NCBI GenBank assembly: GCA_022695795.1
Contig: MU404141.1
Span: 62,001-126,000 of the forward strand
Length of the DNA: 64,000 nt
Source: Biscogniauxia marginata
Taxonomy: Eukaryota > Ascomycota > Sordariomycetes > Xylariales > Xylariaceae
Direction of reading: 5' to 3'
In this document: in pieces, positions 23,644 to 35,200 of the stretch
How the letters are laid out: each line of letters opens with the position of its first letter
How positions within the stretch are numbered: position 1 is the stretch's first letter
Notes under the pieces: model-generated
Databases searched by the model: none
What the model was told of the DNA's origin: nothing
The model's input: only the letters and a program-made list of their open reading frames with translations
Translations under genes and position numbers: made by a program

Positions 23644-24269
23644 CTACGTAAACTCAACTCTCAGCGTATCATGAGCCCCCTTCTTAGGCCTTGCAACCAG
23701 AGGACTGACGTCCAAAACCCAGTCGTCGCCATTGCCTTCATCCGCAAAGATCCAGCAAACTTCCCTTAGCGCGATCCTCTTTTTCACTTTTTTTTTTGTC
23801 CAACACCAGCCGATGTATCCAGATGCCCTTGCTCTCGTCGCCATCGTCTCGAGAGACCTCGAGCGTTAGGCCCTTTACCGGGTCCACAGCTAGCCCCAGA
23901 GGGCCAATACCCCAATGGTGAACCTGTCGCAAGCAGCTGTGCTCAACTGCGGCTCGCCGTTGTAGAGTGCAACACCTGTCTTGATCCATTTCTGTAGAGG
24001 AGTGGCGGCCGAAGTTGCTCGCCTAGGGACGAGAAGAAGTCCTGCTTGGTCGTAAAGTTCCGCCCATGGTGCCTAGAAGGTGGTACGGGCTGACATGAAT
24101 CTTTTAAGCGGACCCGGACTTGTGTGAACGATAGGGGATTGAGAGATATAAATCAGTATGAATACGGATGGGCATAAAGAGGGCTGTAAATACCGTTACG
24201 GGCATTTTGTCCTCCGGGCTTCCGCCAAATATCAGTGTCGGGGCCCGCTTCAAGCGTAAACATAGCCAT
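23644..24269 (-). pseudogene. DUF1349-like protein pseudogene
   Basis: The minus strand reads from ATG at 24269 through a tract resembling fungal DUF1349 proteins (a concanavalin-like fold family of unknown role): DTDIWRKPGG near the start, then ELYDQAGLLL, then WIKTGVALYNGEPQLS, then IWIHRLVLD, then LREVCWIFADEG and VARPKKGAHDTLRVEF before a TAG at 23644-23646. At 626 bases it matches a protein of about 200 residues, so the gene is nearly complete. It is broken by a stop after the YSY near 24175, a TAG before APWAELYD near 24064, a frame change near 23920 and another at a run of ten A (minus strand) near 23800. The family call is from remembered motif order and is fairly firm; activity is excluded unless the breaks are sequencing errors. 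Confidence 0.65.
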
Positions 24270-25336
24270 ATTCAACGTGTAATATGATTTCTCTAGGAGA
24301 GGTCACTACACGGATCATACGGACGCAAATGTACTTTCGGGTTTCTCAATTAAGACACACTTATATGTATATACATAAGGGAGTCGGGAATAATGAAGTG
24401 TGCGCCGACGCCGAATATGGGTTTCCCGAAAGTCAATTTCAATATAACCGGTAACCGGGGTATTGTGCATCATGACCTCAAATATCGGGGCACTATACAT
24501 CAGAATACGATACTTCGGGTTACTCAATCTAGGGTATTTTACTTCAAGTGACCAGTTACTAGCGACGAAAGATCTTCGGGGTTTTATTTTAGTGGCTTTA
24601 ATTCGCCGTGCCTCGTAGCCCTCACTCGAGTTCTTCTACTTGTCGATTCCCAACCGCTGCTTGTCCTTCGGCCAGTTCAGGACGTGACAAGTATGCAAAC
24701 TGACTGGGGTTGGTTTTTTGGCGATAGCCTATTTGCCGAGGCTTCCATTTGCGTACATATTGCCGCATCGTAGATGTTGCAGCGACACCATTCCCATTCA
24801 CCCAGCCCAGCAACCAGGCACTCAAGCCGTCGTATGTTCACATAACTTGTATGTCCTTCAATAATCAGGCGTGGTTAACCTGCAGTACATGATCACCATC
24901 ACAAGCGGTATAACTAGGCACATTAGTCTAGGGAGGGTCCTTATATTCCAGGGAATCCCTTCCACCAGGGCAAAAAAGACTTCAAATATAGAACTCGTGG
25001 GGTAAATGAGTATTTTAGGTTATACCAGCAAATCGGTAATTGTGAAAAAAAAAAAAAAAAAAAACTTGACTGTGTACGTAAGCGTACATGTGCTCCTACG
25101 ATTTTGCCGTTCTCTTCTAACATAAGTGAATTATGTATAAACGTGAAGGGTTATATAGCTATAGCAGCATTGTAACTACTACGAAAGAATTTTATATGTT
25201 GAAAGAAACATACAAAATGTTTACAGAAACGAGTACGTGTAAAGCGTACGATCGTGCCACCAAGACCTAAGAATTTGACGCAAGCGCCTACAGCCACATG
25301 TTTCAGTCTCCTGTGATCAATAGAACCCTAGCAAAG
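24270..25336. other. Intergenic DNA
   Basis: No coding sequence recognised. Contains a 20-base A run at 25045-25064. Confidence 0.5.
25045..25064 (+). repeat. Poly-A tract, 20 bases
   Basis: An uninterrupted run of 20 A. No retroposon-like body or target duplication was identified around it, so it may be a simple homopolymer. Confidence 0.8.
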
Positions 25337-26810
25337 TCACTCGAGACCCCAGTCTTGTCGAATCATTCTTGCACCATGCTCCCCGATCATGAAAAGCGGT
25401 CCTGCAATGTTGACGTCCGGCAAAGTGGGCATAATGCTGCTATCAACGATCCTCAGTCTGGTGATGCCATATACACAGTCGCGGGTCGACAACGCCGCCG
25501 TCGGAACGCGGCATCATGTGGCATGTACCAGCTGCATGCCAATTAGGAACTGTCGTCGCTTTGATATACTCAAATATGGCGTCGTCATCCTCGGTAGCAA
25601 CAGTGGTGCCAGGCGACACCTCGCCATGATCGGGGCCTGTTGTGAGCTGAACAGGGCGGGATGAGAAGATCTTGCACACGTCGTGGAATGCATTGATTGC
25701 GATGAGACGGTCGGCAGGATAGAAGTAGTACTAATAGTTCCTTCAGCATAAGGGAGTCATGATGATCTGAGTGACGGAGGAGGACTTACATTGGGATCGA
25801 TAATAGGTGAGTCAGCCGTAGAGCTTGACTAGATAGTAACGCTTCCCTCAAAAAGAGCCACCATATTCTATACAGTAATAGAGATATATTACTTGCCGTC
25901 CGTTGGCGTGTAGGCCGGACCAGGACCTCCAGCATAGAAGAGGGGTTCGAAGAGGAATTCAACCGTACACCGATTGGTGAGGTCGGCTTTAACGACGGCA
26001 CTAGCACCCAATAAATCTAGTTCCTCTTCTGAATGAGTCTGGCAGCCATTAGTGATACCGCCTGGAGCTGTGTAGGCCCCTGTGCCCTTCGCGTAGTACT
26101 CGGCTTCCATGGCTTGAAGGTTAGTGATATTGAACATCAACTGGTGAGTTGACGCTTCTGGGATCACGCTGGCCATGATACTAGAAACAGAGTGATTGAG
26201 TATTCTAATAAATGTCAAGAAATGCGGACTAAAGCGATGTTTCGGGGCTTTCTCCATGTTGCCCAACATGTTCATCAATCATCACTGGCTTGGTGTTTTG
26301 AGATGTCATGGACATCAGGTATGAAGACGCTCTTACTGAAACCATCAATAGTTGAGCTGATTGAAAGGTACCTAACGTGAGTATGACTTCTTTCTTCGCC
26401 GATACCATATGGTGGAGACTAGTGTTGTGGTCTATGTACACGACGCCGTCTGCTGCCGGTGCTTCTGTCGCATCTTGGATAAATGTAATTCGCTGAACGG
26501 GTGAATTTCGCATGACGACCAGTTTTGGACGGTCCACGGCCTGTCGGTAGTATTCCAGTGCTGAACTGCGTCGATAGTCGGGGGTCAGAGTTGCAGTGCC
26601 TTGCTTGACACCGACGCCAGATCCTGCGTTAAATTCCTTCACGATGGGGACATCGATAGCTTCGCATGCCTCAATAAAAGCAATACTTGAAATGGGAACG
26701 AATCCCTGAGAGCCGATTTCCAGCGGTCTATCTGAATAGGCCGCTGCATCCCAAGTTTGGTAGCTTTGGTTGTACCCAGCTACAGGATTTGGGGGGTTAA
26801 AGCGAGCGCG
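25337..26810 (-). pseudogene. GMC-family oxidoreductase pseudogene, N-terminal domain missing
   Basis: Reading right to left: FNPPNPVAGYNQSY, then NAGSGVGVKQGT, YRRSSALEYY, KEVILTLGTFQSAQLLMVS, a middle substrate domain (GGPGPAYTPTDGK), SPIIDPNYYFYPADR, NWHAAGTCHMMP with the active-site His, and IVDSSIMPTLPDVNIAGP up to TGA at 25337-25339. These are hallmarks of glucose-methanol-choline flavoenzymes. Introns fit at about 26170-26220, 25830-25885 and 25735-25790. The FAD-binding GxGxxG N-terminus is not found upstream, although a GT-AG-like acceptor precedes the first exon at 26811-26814. Two bases are missing near 25475-25480, so the frame ends early (reading CIWHHQTEDR), and the GIGP loop after LLMVS is altered. 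Substrate cannot be told. Confidence 0.8.
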
Positions 26811-27152
26811 CTGTAATTTTTTTAATTAAAGGAGAGATACTAAGTATGAAATTTATTCGTGTCTTGACAAGTGTCGAATGAACATCTTCCCAATTATGCG
26901 CCGTATCTTACGAAAGATTCTTGCTGGTGAAGAGGATCAGCTTGGGGGCACAACTACAGTAGGCGATACAGCTTGTGACCCACGCGTACATCTAGCTAAC
27001 TGATGATATAGCTTTCAGACCCCAGCGTGGTGCAGAATATTACCGCTGTTGTTCACGTAGCGCAGAGGAACTGACATTGAGAATTGGGAAGTTCTTGGTC
27101 CCGTGTTTTCGGACCTTGATCACGAACGTTTGACAAGTACCATGGGATCTAT

Positions 27153-27182
27153 AGGAGACACCGCTCGTTGACGGTGTCTCCT
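27153..27182. terminator. Perfect 11-bp stem-loop
   Basis: AGGAGACACCG, an eight-base loop, then CGGTGTCTCCT. The arms also place CCG and CGG triplets eight bases apart in everted arrangement, as in binding sites for fungal Zn2Cys6 regulators. It lies between a pseudogene and empty DNA, so its role as terminator, regulator site or transposon scar is open. Confidence 0.35.
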
Positions 27183-27689
27183 TGATCTCCGCATGTTAAC
27201 AACATTCAAATTGTATTGTAGTCATGCCATAGTTATACTTGTGGGTCAGAAAGAATATGGACTCCGCCTGACTTTAATTCACTCATTTACCTAGTACTCT
27301 TGAACCCAGTCACCAATGCTTCTGACATATAAGAAATATAAGTGTTATTAGTAGTTTATCGGCAGTCAGTGATGAGGCACGTTGTGAAGCCAAGATATCT
27401 ATTCAGCTCTTATGAAATAGCTCTACCGTGGTAAGCCTCACTGATGATTCTCTAGACAAATCTGTGCTCACTCGTCAGCCCTGCAATGATCTCGAAATGT
27501 CCAGATCAGTATCATGGACCAGGTTGTGAATTGTTATCGAGTCGCCGGACACCTCTCTCCTCGGGGCTGACGAGGAGGAACATTTACAGCCAGCAAGGTG
27601 GACCCCAGAATTGAAATGGTGCTCGGTTTAGAGGCTACATGCCAAGTTATCTTAAAATACATGGCTATACGACCTCTGGTCTCTTATAT

Positions 27690-27790
27690 ATCCGTATATA
27701 TATAGATGGGCTTCGCCTACCTACCTAGACTCACACACTTGGACTAATACACTTCATTCTATCCTCATATCTTTGTCCCATCTGAATAAC
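27690..27790 (+). repeat. Degenerate dispersed repeat, LTR-like, copy 1
   Basis: A TATATATA box at 27695-27704 is followed by GGGCTTCGCC, then CTAATACACTT and CTATCCTCATATCT. The same series occurs inverted at 55530-55625. Ends are not defined. Confidence 0.5.
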
Positions 27791-29194
27791 TAAACTCACG
27801 CTACTGTCGTCCGTCGTTCAGCACTTGGGCCGTGACCCGTTGACTGCTATCTGAACCCTCTACTCGATCATTTCCGATGTGCATCCACCTGCCACCTGAG
27901 GACAGGTCAGAAAGAATTTATCATTTTATTGATTTTTTTTTTCAGTTTTATCCACTGATCTTGTTCTAAACACCACCTGATCAGGCCTAAGAGGCTTTGG
28001 TTGGTTGGCATATTTAACGCCTAAGGCGAGGGGGAATGGCCTCCCCTCGCAAACCTCCCTAGAGGTATATGTGAGTAAAGCGGCAAGATATGATATGGAC
28101 GATTAGGAGCTGACGAAGGCAACTTTCGGGTGATGTAACGCGTGTTGTAAAAGGACATGTGAACACATTCGGTGTTCGAACAGTGATAGCAGCCAATGGC
28201 ATGATTTTGATGAAGGCAGACTGCGGGCGTTGCAATAGAGCCAAAGAAATGCACCCTCATAAAGCCCGTACTCTCGGGCTTTCCCTCATTCTCCAAGATC
28301 ACGAGTCGACATTCTCGTAAGAATAACTAGCTCGAGGTCTGAAAACCTCTAGATATGTTGAATTTCGGGTCCGATCCTGGCGTGGGACATGGCACATCGC
28401 CAAATCACTACTAATGGCAGGAGATAAGAAATAAAAGAAAAATGCTATGAGAGTAATTAAGCATAGGGTTATATGCTTTTGTCAAGTTATAGACCTGGTA
28501 TAATATGCTATTCAAGACATTATCCAAATTTTATTAGTCAGCTCCATAGTAACTCTGATGTGGAAAAGCGGAATGAAAAACCCCAGAAGGATTCGGATAT
28601 GTGGCATTATTTTTCCGTTGGCATTCTTCCCAATGTTCATCCAGAGGAAAATTCATGATACCAGATTCTCGAACGGTCTTTCTACGAATATTTATGCAGC
28701 GGAGGCAGAAGATGCCAATCAGCAAAAGTCGCATCGAACGCCTGGGCTTGAATACAGATGTCCACGAGCCATGAAAATGATGCAACTTAAATCCGGAAAA
28801 CTTAATAACGATGCTACGTATGTGCACCGTAGATCGGGGTCCAGAACGTCAGTCCCCCTTGCCTTACCATTGTGCATTACATGCAATCATAAGCGCGGCA
28901 TCGTGTAATTCTTCGGGCTGTACAGTATCGATGACGCGGATTGGAGGGCTTTGTCAGGCGGGCCGCCGCCGCATCGCTGTGCCCGTCGTTGCTCACGCGC
29001 ATATTGGGGTGCATTTATCAGGCTAAATCATGCAGGTCACCGCGCAGGGGGGAAAACCATCGCTCCCGACAGGGGGGATCTTTCTCTTGTTCGTCATAGG
29101 TTACACCAGGGCATGATTTGGAATTCCAAATTCTAGTGCAGACGAGGTTGGCATTCTATTACCCGAACTACTGCCGGGGATATTGTACATATGG

Positions 29195-29202
29195 ATATAA
29201 AA
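29195..29202 (+). promoter_or_regulatory. TATA box upstream of the secreted-protein gene
   Basis: TATAAAAA 103 bases before the ATG at 29305, in a context with no competing open frame. Confidence 0.5.
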
Positions 29203-29304
29203 ACACTAGTCGAAGACGTCGTCCAGAGAATGTCTTTGATATTCCAACATTTAAACACGAGTTTTTAAGTCTATGTTAAGAATTATCGTACCAATATCTC
29301 CACA

Positions 29305-29802
29305 ATGCTTTCCTCCAGTTTTCTACCTGTACTAGTCGCGGCTGTCCTGTCCCTCTCCCAGTGGGCATCAGCAGCCTATCCTCAAACGTTGCCCTGCTCC
29401 GCTTCCCCAGACCCAGCCTTCGTTATTTCCGACTGGACGGGCTCCTACAATAGCGACAGCGAGTCCTTCACCTTCTTGCTGGAGACGACCTTCTCAGACT
29501 ACTACTCGGGCTGCCACGGAACTATTGATCCAGGGGAGACGAATAGCGGCCTCCTATGGTGCTCGACGGTCATACCCGGCTACAATGTCTCATTCACAAA
29601 GACCGATAACAACCTCGAACTGAACCACGCGTACAAGTGCACACTAGACGTAGCGGCAGATGGAACCGCGCCAGAGGTGGCAGCTACCGCCCACGGGTCC
29701 GCCTCTCTCAACATCGTCAATAAGGATAAGGGAGATGGAACTGGCACTACCAGTCTTCAGGGTGGAAACCAGACAATGGTTGCATTGACAAAGACTCTTT
29801 AG
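29305..29802 (+). CDS. Small secreted Cys-containing protein, function unknown
   Basis: 165 residues, single exon, intact. Residues 1-23 form a typical secretion signal (hydrophobic LPVLVAAVLSL, then WASA-A with cleavage about residue 23/24). The mature part holds four cysteines (31, 70, 86, 112), enough for two disulfide bonds, many Ser/Thr/Gly/Asn, and sites N94-x-S and N near 154 for N-glycosylation. There is no transmembrane segment after the signal. GC and codon use are clearly coding, unlike its flanks. It stands alone between pseudogenes and about 6 kb from a RIP block, a setting where fungal secreted effector-like proteins are often found, but nothing in the sequence proves that role. 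I do not recognise a domain. The start is well supported by the TATA box and signal peptide. Confidence 0.85.
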   Translation: MLSSSFLPVLVAAVLSLSQWASAAYPQTLPCSASPDPAFVISDWTGSYNSDSESFTFLLETTFSDYYSGCHGTIDPGETNSGLLWCSTVIPGYNVSFTKTDNNLELNHAYKCTLDVAADGTAPEVAATAHGSASLNIVNKDKGDGTGTTSLQGGNQTMVALTKTL

Positions 29803-30599
29803 CCCTTGTCTCTGGATACAAGGTGTCATGATATCTATGATGACTTACGAATTTAATGGCATAGTTTCTAATGCGAGGAGCCGAGGCTTACTTAGCTCTG
29901 CCAGTATCGAATCCTGGACAGAGCGTGAGAGTAGGATGAAATATTTGGGCCTGTAGCTAGTGAGAGTGGATCTTCAGATACCTGGATTTTGAATGTACTT
30001 TTGGACCCTAATATGTGTCTTACGTGTAACATTGAAGTGATATATCACATCGTATGTGTTGTGTATTGTAGATGGTTAGGTTGCTACAAAGTGCACTAAC
30101 AGCGGGGCAGTGATTTAAATACGTACCGTACTGACTGAGTGCGACATATCACATGACGGACCCACTAGCATGTATAGGGTACATATATCTCTCCACTGTT
30201 CATAGCACGGTACCAAGCCTAACCCTCACGAATACAAGCATTCCTTGATAGGTATCTATACACCTATACCTAGTGTATTAAGAAAACGAACAAAAAAGAA
30301 AAAAGGGTTAATAAAAATGGAAACTTCAAAGATGCCCTGCCACTTGAACCGCCCTGACGGTTCATACTTCTAATAAGTTGATCTGCTTAGGGCTTTCTGG
30401 TACATCGTTGAGACTATTCAGAACAGGCGCCGTAGTGTGCATGAGTTCGAGAGGGTATTTCTAGTCGATAAATTTACCCGGGAACGAGGAGAAACTCGCT
30501 TCCAAACAATACTTTGTTTACTACTGCTGTGACTACGATATTCGTTTTAGAGGATTTTTCAAGTCTAGGATCAAAGATCTAAACCTAAACCCTTTTATT
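29803..30599. other. Intergenic DNA
   Basis: 3' flank of the secreted-protein gene; no further feature recognised. Confidence 0.5.
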
Positions 30600-30990
30600 G
30601 TAGACATGAACAGAGAAAGCAAAACTAAGAGTAATTTAGTCATGGCTTTCTCACGGCTCGCCTTAGATTGGTAGCATCAAATAAGGGCGACTTGCCCCCC
30701 AAAATTTCTAGTCGAAGGATGATTGATGAGAGTCTCCAATACTCAAGTATGCAGTGCGATACGCTAAGTTTGAGCCGGTAAAGGAGGAGTGCAAGAGCCC
30801 TGCTACCATAATTTCAGGAGCCTGCCGTGAAGTCTTAAGAACGGCTTCAAAACAACTTACCCTCCCATGCCGACTCCAGCAATAACATTGAAGTATTCGC
30901 TAGGTTCAACTTCCTGACCACTCTCGGAAAGATGGCTCATGCCCGTCTTGAATTCACAATGCCATACCCAGTGATAGAATATGGTAGCAC
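30600..30990 (-). pseudogene. Patatin-like phospholipase remnant
   Basis: The minus strand reads GQEVEPSEYFNVIAGVGMGG up to a GTAAGT donor near 30862, then, after an acceptor at ...GTAGCAG near 30790, ALALLLYRLKLSVSHCI, EYW, and LGGKSPLFDATNLRRAVRK. Fungal patatin-like proteins have the same order: PxEYFDxIxGTSTGG, an intron-split LIAILLGRLxMxVxxCI, then FDxxxLxxAI. The nucleophile elbow should be GxSxG; here it reads GVGMGG, so the catalytic Ser is gone, and no oxyanion-hole GGGxRG segment is seen upstream. It is a short fragment of a larger gene, possibly one of the patatin-ankyrin/NB-ARC type. Confidence 0.5.
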
Positions 30991-33698
30991 GGTGAGTAGT
31001 TACTCAGGTAATATCTAAAGTATGGCTAGTACAGCCGTGTCTCATTCATTTTTTTCACCTGCCTGACTACCTAATCTTTCTGATGCCAGTACCTAGCTTT
31101 GATTTCGTGGTGCACTGGGCGCTAATAAAACCAACGGACTCACAACAGCTTTTCTACTTCTTTGCCTTTTGTGCTCCTGATTTCCAATCTTACTATGTGG
31201 CCACTTGTAATGACACAACAGGACTTTCTCGTGAGATTAAAAAATATGTATCGAAACGTGTCCTCGGGCAAATGTTACCATTCAGCCATGGTACGGGGAT
31301 CGAAGCCGATTTCGAAGGATCCACGCCGGTTTCAAGGATCTATGCTGATTACAAATATCCACACCGGGTGCGGAATCCAAAGTTATGCAGATATGCTTGG
31401 TTTAGCAACCACGGCGGCACCGACCTAACTACTGACCACCGACTACTCCACGAGCCCCCCTGGATAACTACGGGCTCATGTCGTGTATGTAAGGGGCCAC
31501 AATGACGATGTTGTTCCAAACAGATCAATCTAAAACTTAGCGTAAAATCAAAGACCATTACTTGAGACCCGTTATTACGTCACATGATCGTCTGACATAA
31601 TAATATTTACTATCAGCTGCATTTATACTGAGAGGTTGTTGTCAGGCAAATGCTTATGGTTATCATTCTGTGTTATTCTACCTATTGTGGATGGCTACAG
31701 GTAGAGTTGCTAATTGCACTAGCAGTGGAGAAGTTTTATATACTTAAAACACAAATCACCTTTCCCGCCTCCTGGGTTGGGGGAGCCAGGTAACGGTGCC
31801 CAGGTCCGCGGAACTAGAAGAACGCCTAGACGCTTTTTAGCCTTAGTAGGCGAAGAAGAAAAATTCGGACATAAGTGCTTACCGCTTACACTCATAGAAT
31901 TTGTCCGAGTCGAATGTTCGGTGTGCTGATGTAATAGGGGTTCGTCTAGGATGAAATTAATTATTACATGCTGATTGGTTAGTTCGTCTCGTTGGCCACG
32001 GAAGGACAATGCGGGGGGATTTGGAATAAGTTGCTTGATGGCAACCAGCCCAATGTCTCGGCAAAGGCAACGTTGTGAGAAATGACGTTGGGCTGAACAA
32101 AGGAATGGAAAAATTTGCGCACTTCACCGCCAGTTGTTTTTCTCCAACGCTCATATGTGCGTCACTTTCATTATCACAGTTGTCGTGTTAGTTGTGGTCT
32201 GATCTGACCTGGAAAATTATACCGCAAAGCTCGTGATGATTTGGAATTCCGGAGAGAGCGCTACCGACGTAATATAGATTTATAACTCGGAGGGATCTCC
32301 GGTTGGTATACGAAAAGAGACTTGGCCCGAGTCCCATCTCGGGCGCCCCATTTGATAATGCATCTAAGCCGACCTACATGTAGGCGCTCTCAGTGTAGGA
32401 TTCGGTAGTGGTAAGGGAATTGCCGAGCTCCCCCGTATGGGGTAATGCTACGGCCGCGCCCCTGCTGAAGTTACGGACCTGAATCAAGAGGTCTACGCAA
32501 ACAACCCAGCCACCACCGACACCATGCATTTTTCACGACCTCTAACTCTCTGCCAAGGCATCAGCCCTAAAAACTTGGCTTCGACAGAGCATGTGAGTCA
32601 GTGAATAATTTCCAAATAATTTATGCTAACCAGAGCTTCGGCTGCTTTCAAGGAGCATTAAGTAGTGCGTACCTACGTAGGTACGTACCATATGCCCGAA
32701 GATTCGATAAACTTTGAAAGCGTGTTAGATGATTGGTCAATATCAATAGTGGGGTGTAACTAGGGTGGTTGATTGGGTCCGAGGGAACTAATACCACTTC
32801 TGGAATGCCGAATACCCAATGACCAGGTCATATGCACCGGGACGAACCCGAATCCTCCAGGAATGCTGCCGCCTGAGATAGCGGATCAAGTCAAATCAAT
32901 AAGTTCTCCTTAAGGTTCGAGCGCGTCAATCAGCCGTTATTCGACCCTAGTCCGTTCACTATCCCATTCACCATCACCTAGGATATTCTCACCAGACATG
33001 GATATGGAAGGAAGGAAGCTTGATTGATCACCTAAAGGTGGTTCACATGCAAGTCAGAAATTATTATCACCTGCATCCATGAATGCTGTAAGGCGCCGAG
33101 TCACGTAGACATTCCGGATTTGCTCTCTAAGAGGCAGAGCTAGACTTAAGAGACTTGGTAAAATGAGTGGCAGTTTTCTTTCTAGGACTTTTACCTAAAT
33201 TGACATTAACAGGTAGTTGAGTTTTTATGTAACACTATGTAAATAGTGCTGTATCCAACCCGCCTCTGTCACGATAACCCTTAGTATGTATCACGACACT
33301 AGTATAAGATAGAGGTAATAACATAAAGAACTAGAACCAAATGCACAGCTTTATGAGCTAGAGATGCATTCCACGTAGGTCATAGATAAAATGTTTCAAT
33401 CCGACTGGTTTGGGATCTTTGCTATTTTTTTGATCCTTATGTATTTGCAAGAGAATGAGAGAATGAGAGAACGTGTTCTTTAAACTAGGTCACCCATCAA
33501 AAAAGATCCACCAAGTGTATTCCATATGGCATAGAATGTCTAATTCTTCGATAAGACACTCCTAGGTCTCGGGACCCAATTAGGTTAACCGTATACCTAT
33601 TGGCTGCCCTTAGGTATCTATTGGAGCAAACTGGTATAAGTAAGATTGGTGACTGGAAAAGGCATCATAGCTCATAAATACACTTACCTCGAAACCCC
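30991..33698. other. Intergenic DNA
   Basis: A 140-codon open frame at 31083-31505 (+) has no motif and an uneven composition, and I do not accept it as a gene. The remaining frames are short. No transposon ends found. Confidence 0.45.
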
Positions 33699-35200
33699 CT
33701 ATCCCGCGCCCATCATGGTCGAATCCGTCCCACATTCGATAGAGGAATTGGCTATCAACTCGTCAATCAGATCCCTACTACCAATATACCCGTTCAGTTC
33801 TGCGAGCAGCTTGGCATTTTGGCATTGTTTATCGTCGAAGGGGCCGCCGTTAGCCTACCAGAGGAGTTGTATCATGTCTAGGCGACCATTCTCGGCCGCG
33901 CCCTCTAGGGGCCAGCGTCCGCGTCTTCCCAGAGGCTGGGGTACATCTAGTTGAGCCCCGCGTCTTATGAGCATCATTGCCATCTCATAGTTGTTACCCT
34001 TGATAGCTGCGAACTGCAGCGCAGTAGCTTCATCGAATTTTGCGGGTGCGGCGTTGATCTAAGCGGACGATCTGGAGATTGTTCAGCTCGACGGCTTTCT
34101 GCAGAGGAGTTCGCCTTATACCAAAGCGCGCCAGCTCGTTTACATTAGCATCATGTCGAACTAGGAACTTAATTATCTCCATACTTTGCATCTCGATGGA
34201 GTTTAAAAGAAAGGTTGTCTTGACATAACCGCTATTTGGTGCATAGCTATGGGTTGTCATAGTGCTATTGACGTCACTACCGGCATAAAGTAACCTCTCA
34301 ATAAGGGAGATCCCATGAAATAGCACTTCCTGACTATGTCTATGCTTTCTAATTGCCATACTTAGTAGAGTTTCGTGATGTCCGTCTCCTTGGAGAATAT
34401 CCACAGTTACAAGCTTGAATTTAAAAGAGCAAATCCAGCAATTTGGAGGCAGAGGAGCACGAGTAATACTCAATTACGGCCTCAATAGCACCTCGGCCAT
34501 ATCCAGGAACTCCTTGTGGGTAGGCCTTCGTATATCTCTCCAGGAGCGGCTTGATCATTGAATCACGTTCCTATACAGCTTTATGGAGTATTCGATCATC
34601 ATCCAGTCTGGCTCCACGAATTATCAATTCGTCAAGCAACGGTAGATCTTCAATCTCTATCGCAATTTCTAGTGCCGTGGTCTTCCAGTTGTTATCACGT
34701 GAAAGACTAGAATCTAAAATATCCTAGAACAAGTCCAGGCGTCCTGTCCCGAGTGCGAGTCTCAAAGGTTGACTTGAGAGGGAAATCATGCGAGAGTGGG
34801 CTTTCAAAAGATCGTCTACAATGGAGTCGCCGCCCCATTGGATAGCCTCTTCATGAACCGACGGTGTCTTAACGACACCCCTGAATAGTGCTGCAAGGGT
34901 ACCACTATTACGTGTTGTTGCGCTGGAGAAGGAAAGTCTCTCTCCAGGCCCGCCTATCTAAGTATAATGTACATGTTGACGCATGGGTCAACCACGGTCA
35001 CATAGCCGTGACAAGTGCATTGGGATCAATACCGAATTCTATAATCGCATCCACGAAGTCTGGTTCCCTCTCCTCTACCGTGACGTATAATAGCTGAATC
35101 GAATCACGCGCTGTATATGGAGAACGAGTGGTGGTTATGGCGGCCAAGAGTTTCCAAGCGATATAGAACATTCGCACGGGGATGTCTGCCGACTCATCCC
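33699..35200 (-). pseudogene. Ankyrin-repeat protein pseudogene
   Basis: The minus strand reads a series of ankyrin-like units: DAIIEFGIDPNALVTAM, EEAIQWGGDSIVDDLLKAHS, PLRLALGTGRLDL, ALEIAIEIEDLPLLDELIIRGA, SLIERLLYAGSDVN, IIKFLVRHDANVNE, TPLQKAVELNNLQIV, ALQFAAIKGNNYEMAMMLIRRGA and LEGAAENGRLDMIQLL, ending at TAG 33699-33701. It is broken by stops after TAM, GRLDLF, HKAV and QLLW, and by frame changes near 34070, 34420 and 34900. Ankyrin tracts mediate protein binding. The N-terminus is not recognised, so the parent could be any of several fungal ankyrin families. Some breaks are TAG at CAG/TGG-like sites, but the region keeps normal GC, so decay seems to be by ordinary mutation rather than strong RIP. 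Confidence 0.75.

Larger units (their letters stand above)
26815..29194. other. Intergenic DNA with a hairpin and an old LTR-like fragment
   Basis: No intact gene seen. Weak traces on the minus strand at 26860-26930 (NWEDVHSTLVKT) could be the lost upstream exon of the GMC pseudogene. Overlapping open frames near 28020-29136 lack motifs. Confidence 0.45.

Noticed and set aside
25045..25064. Poly-A run as the tail of a retroposon
   Set aside because: No body, internal promoter boxes or target duplication could be found next to it.
31083..31505. 140-codon plus-strand open frame
   Set aside because: No domain, unusual composition, overlaps other frames equally open; not convincing as a gene.
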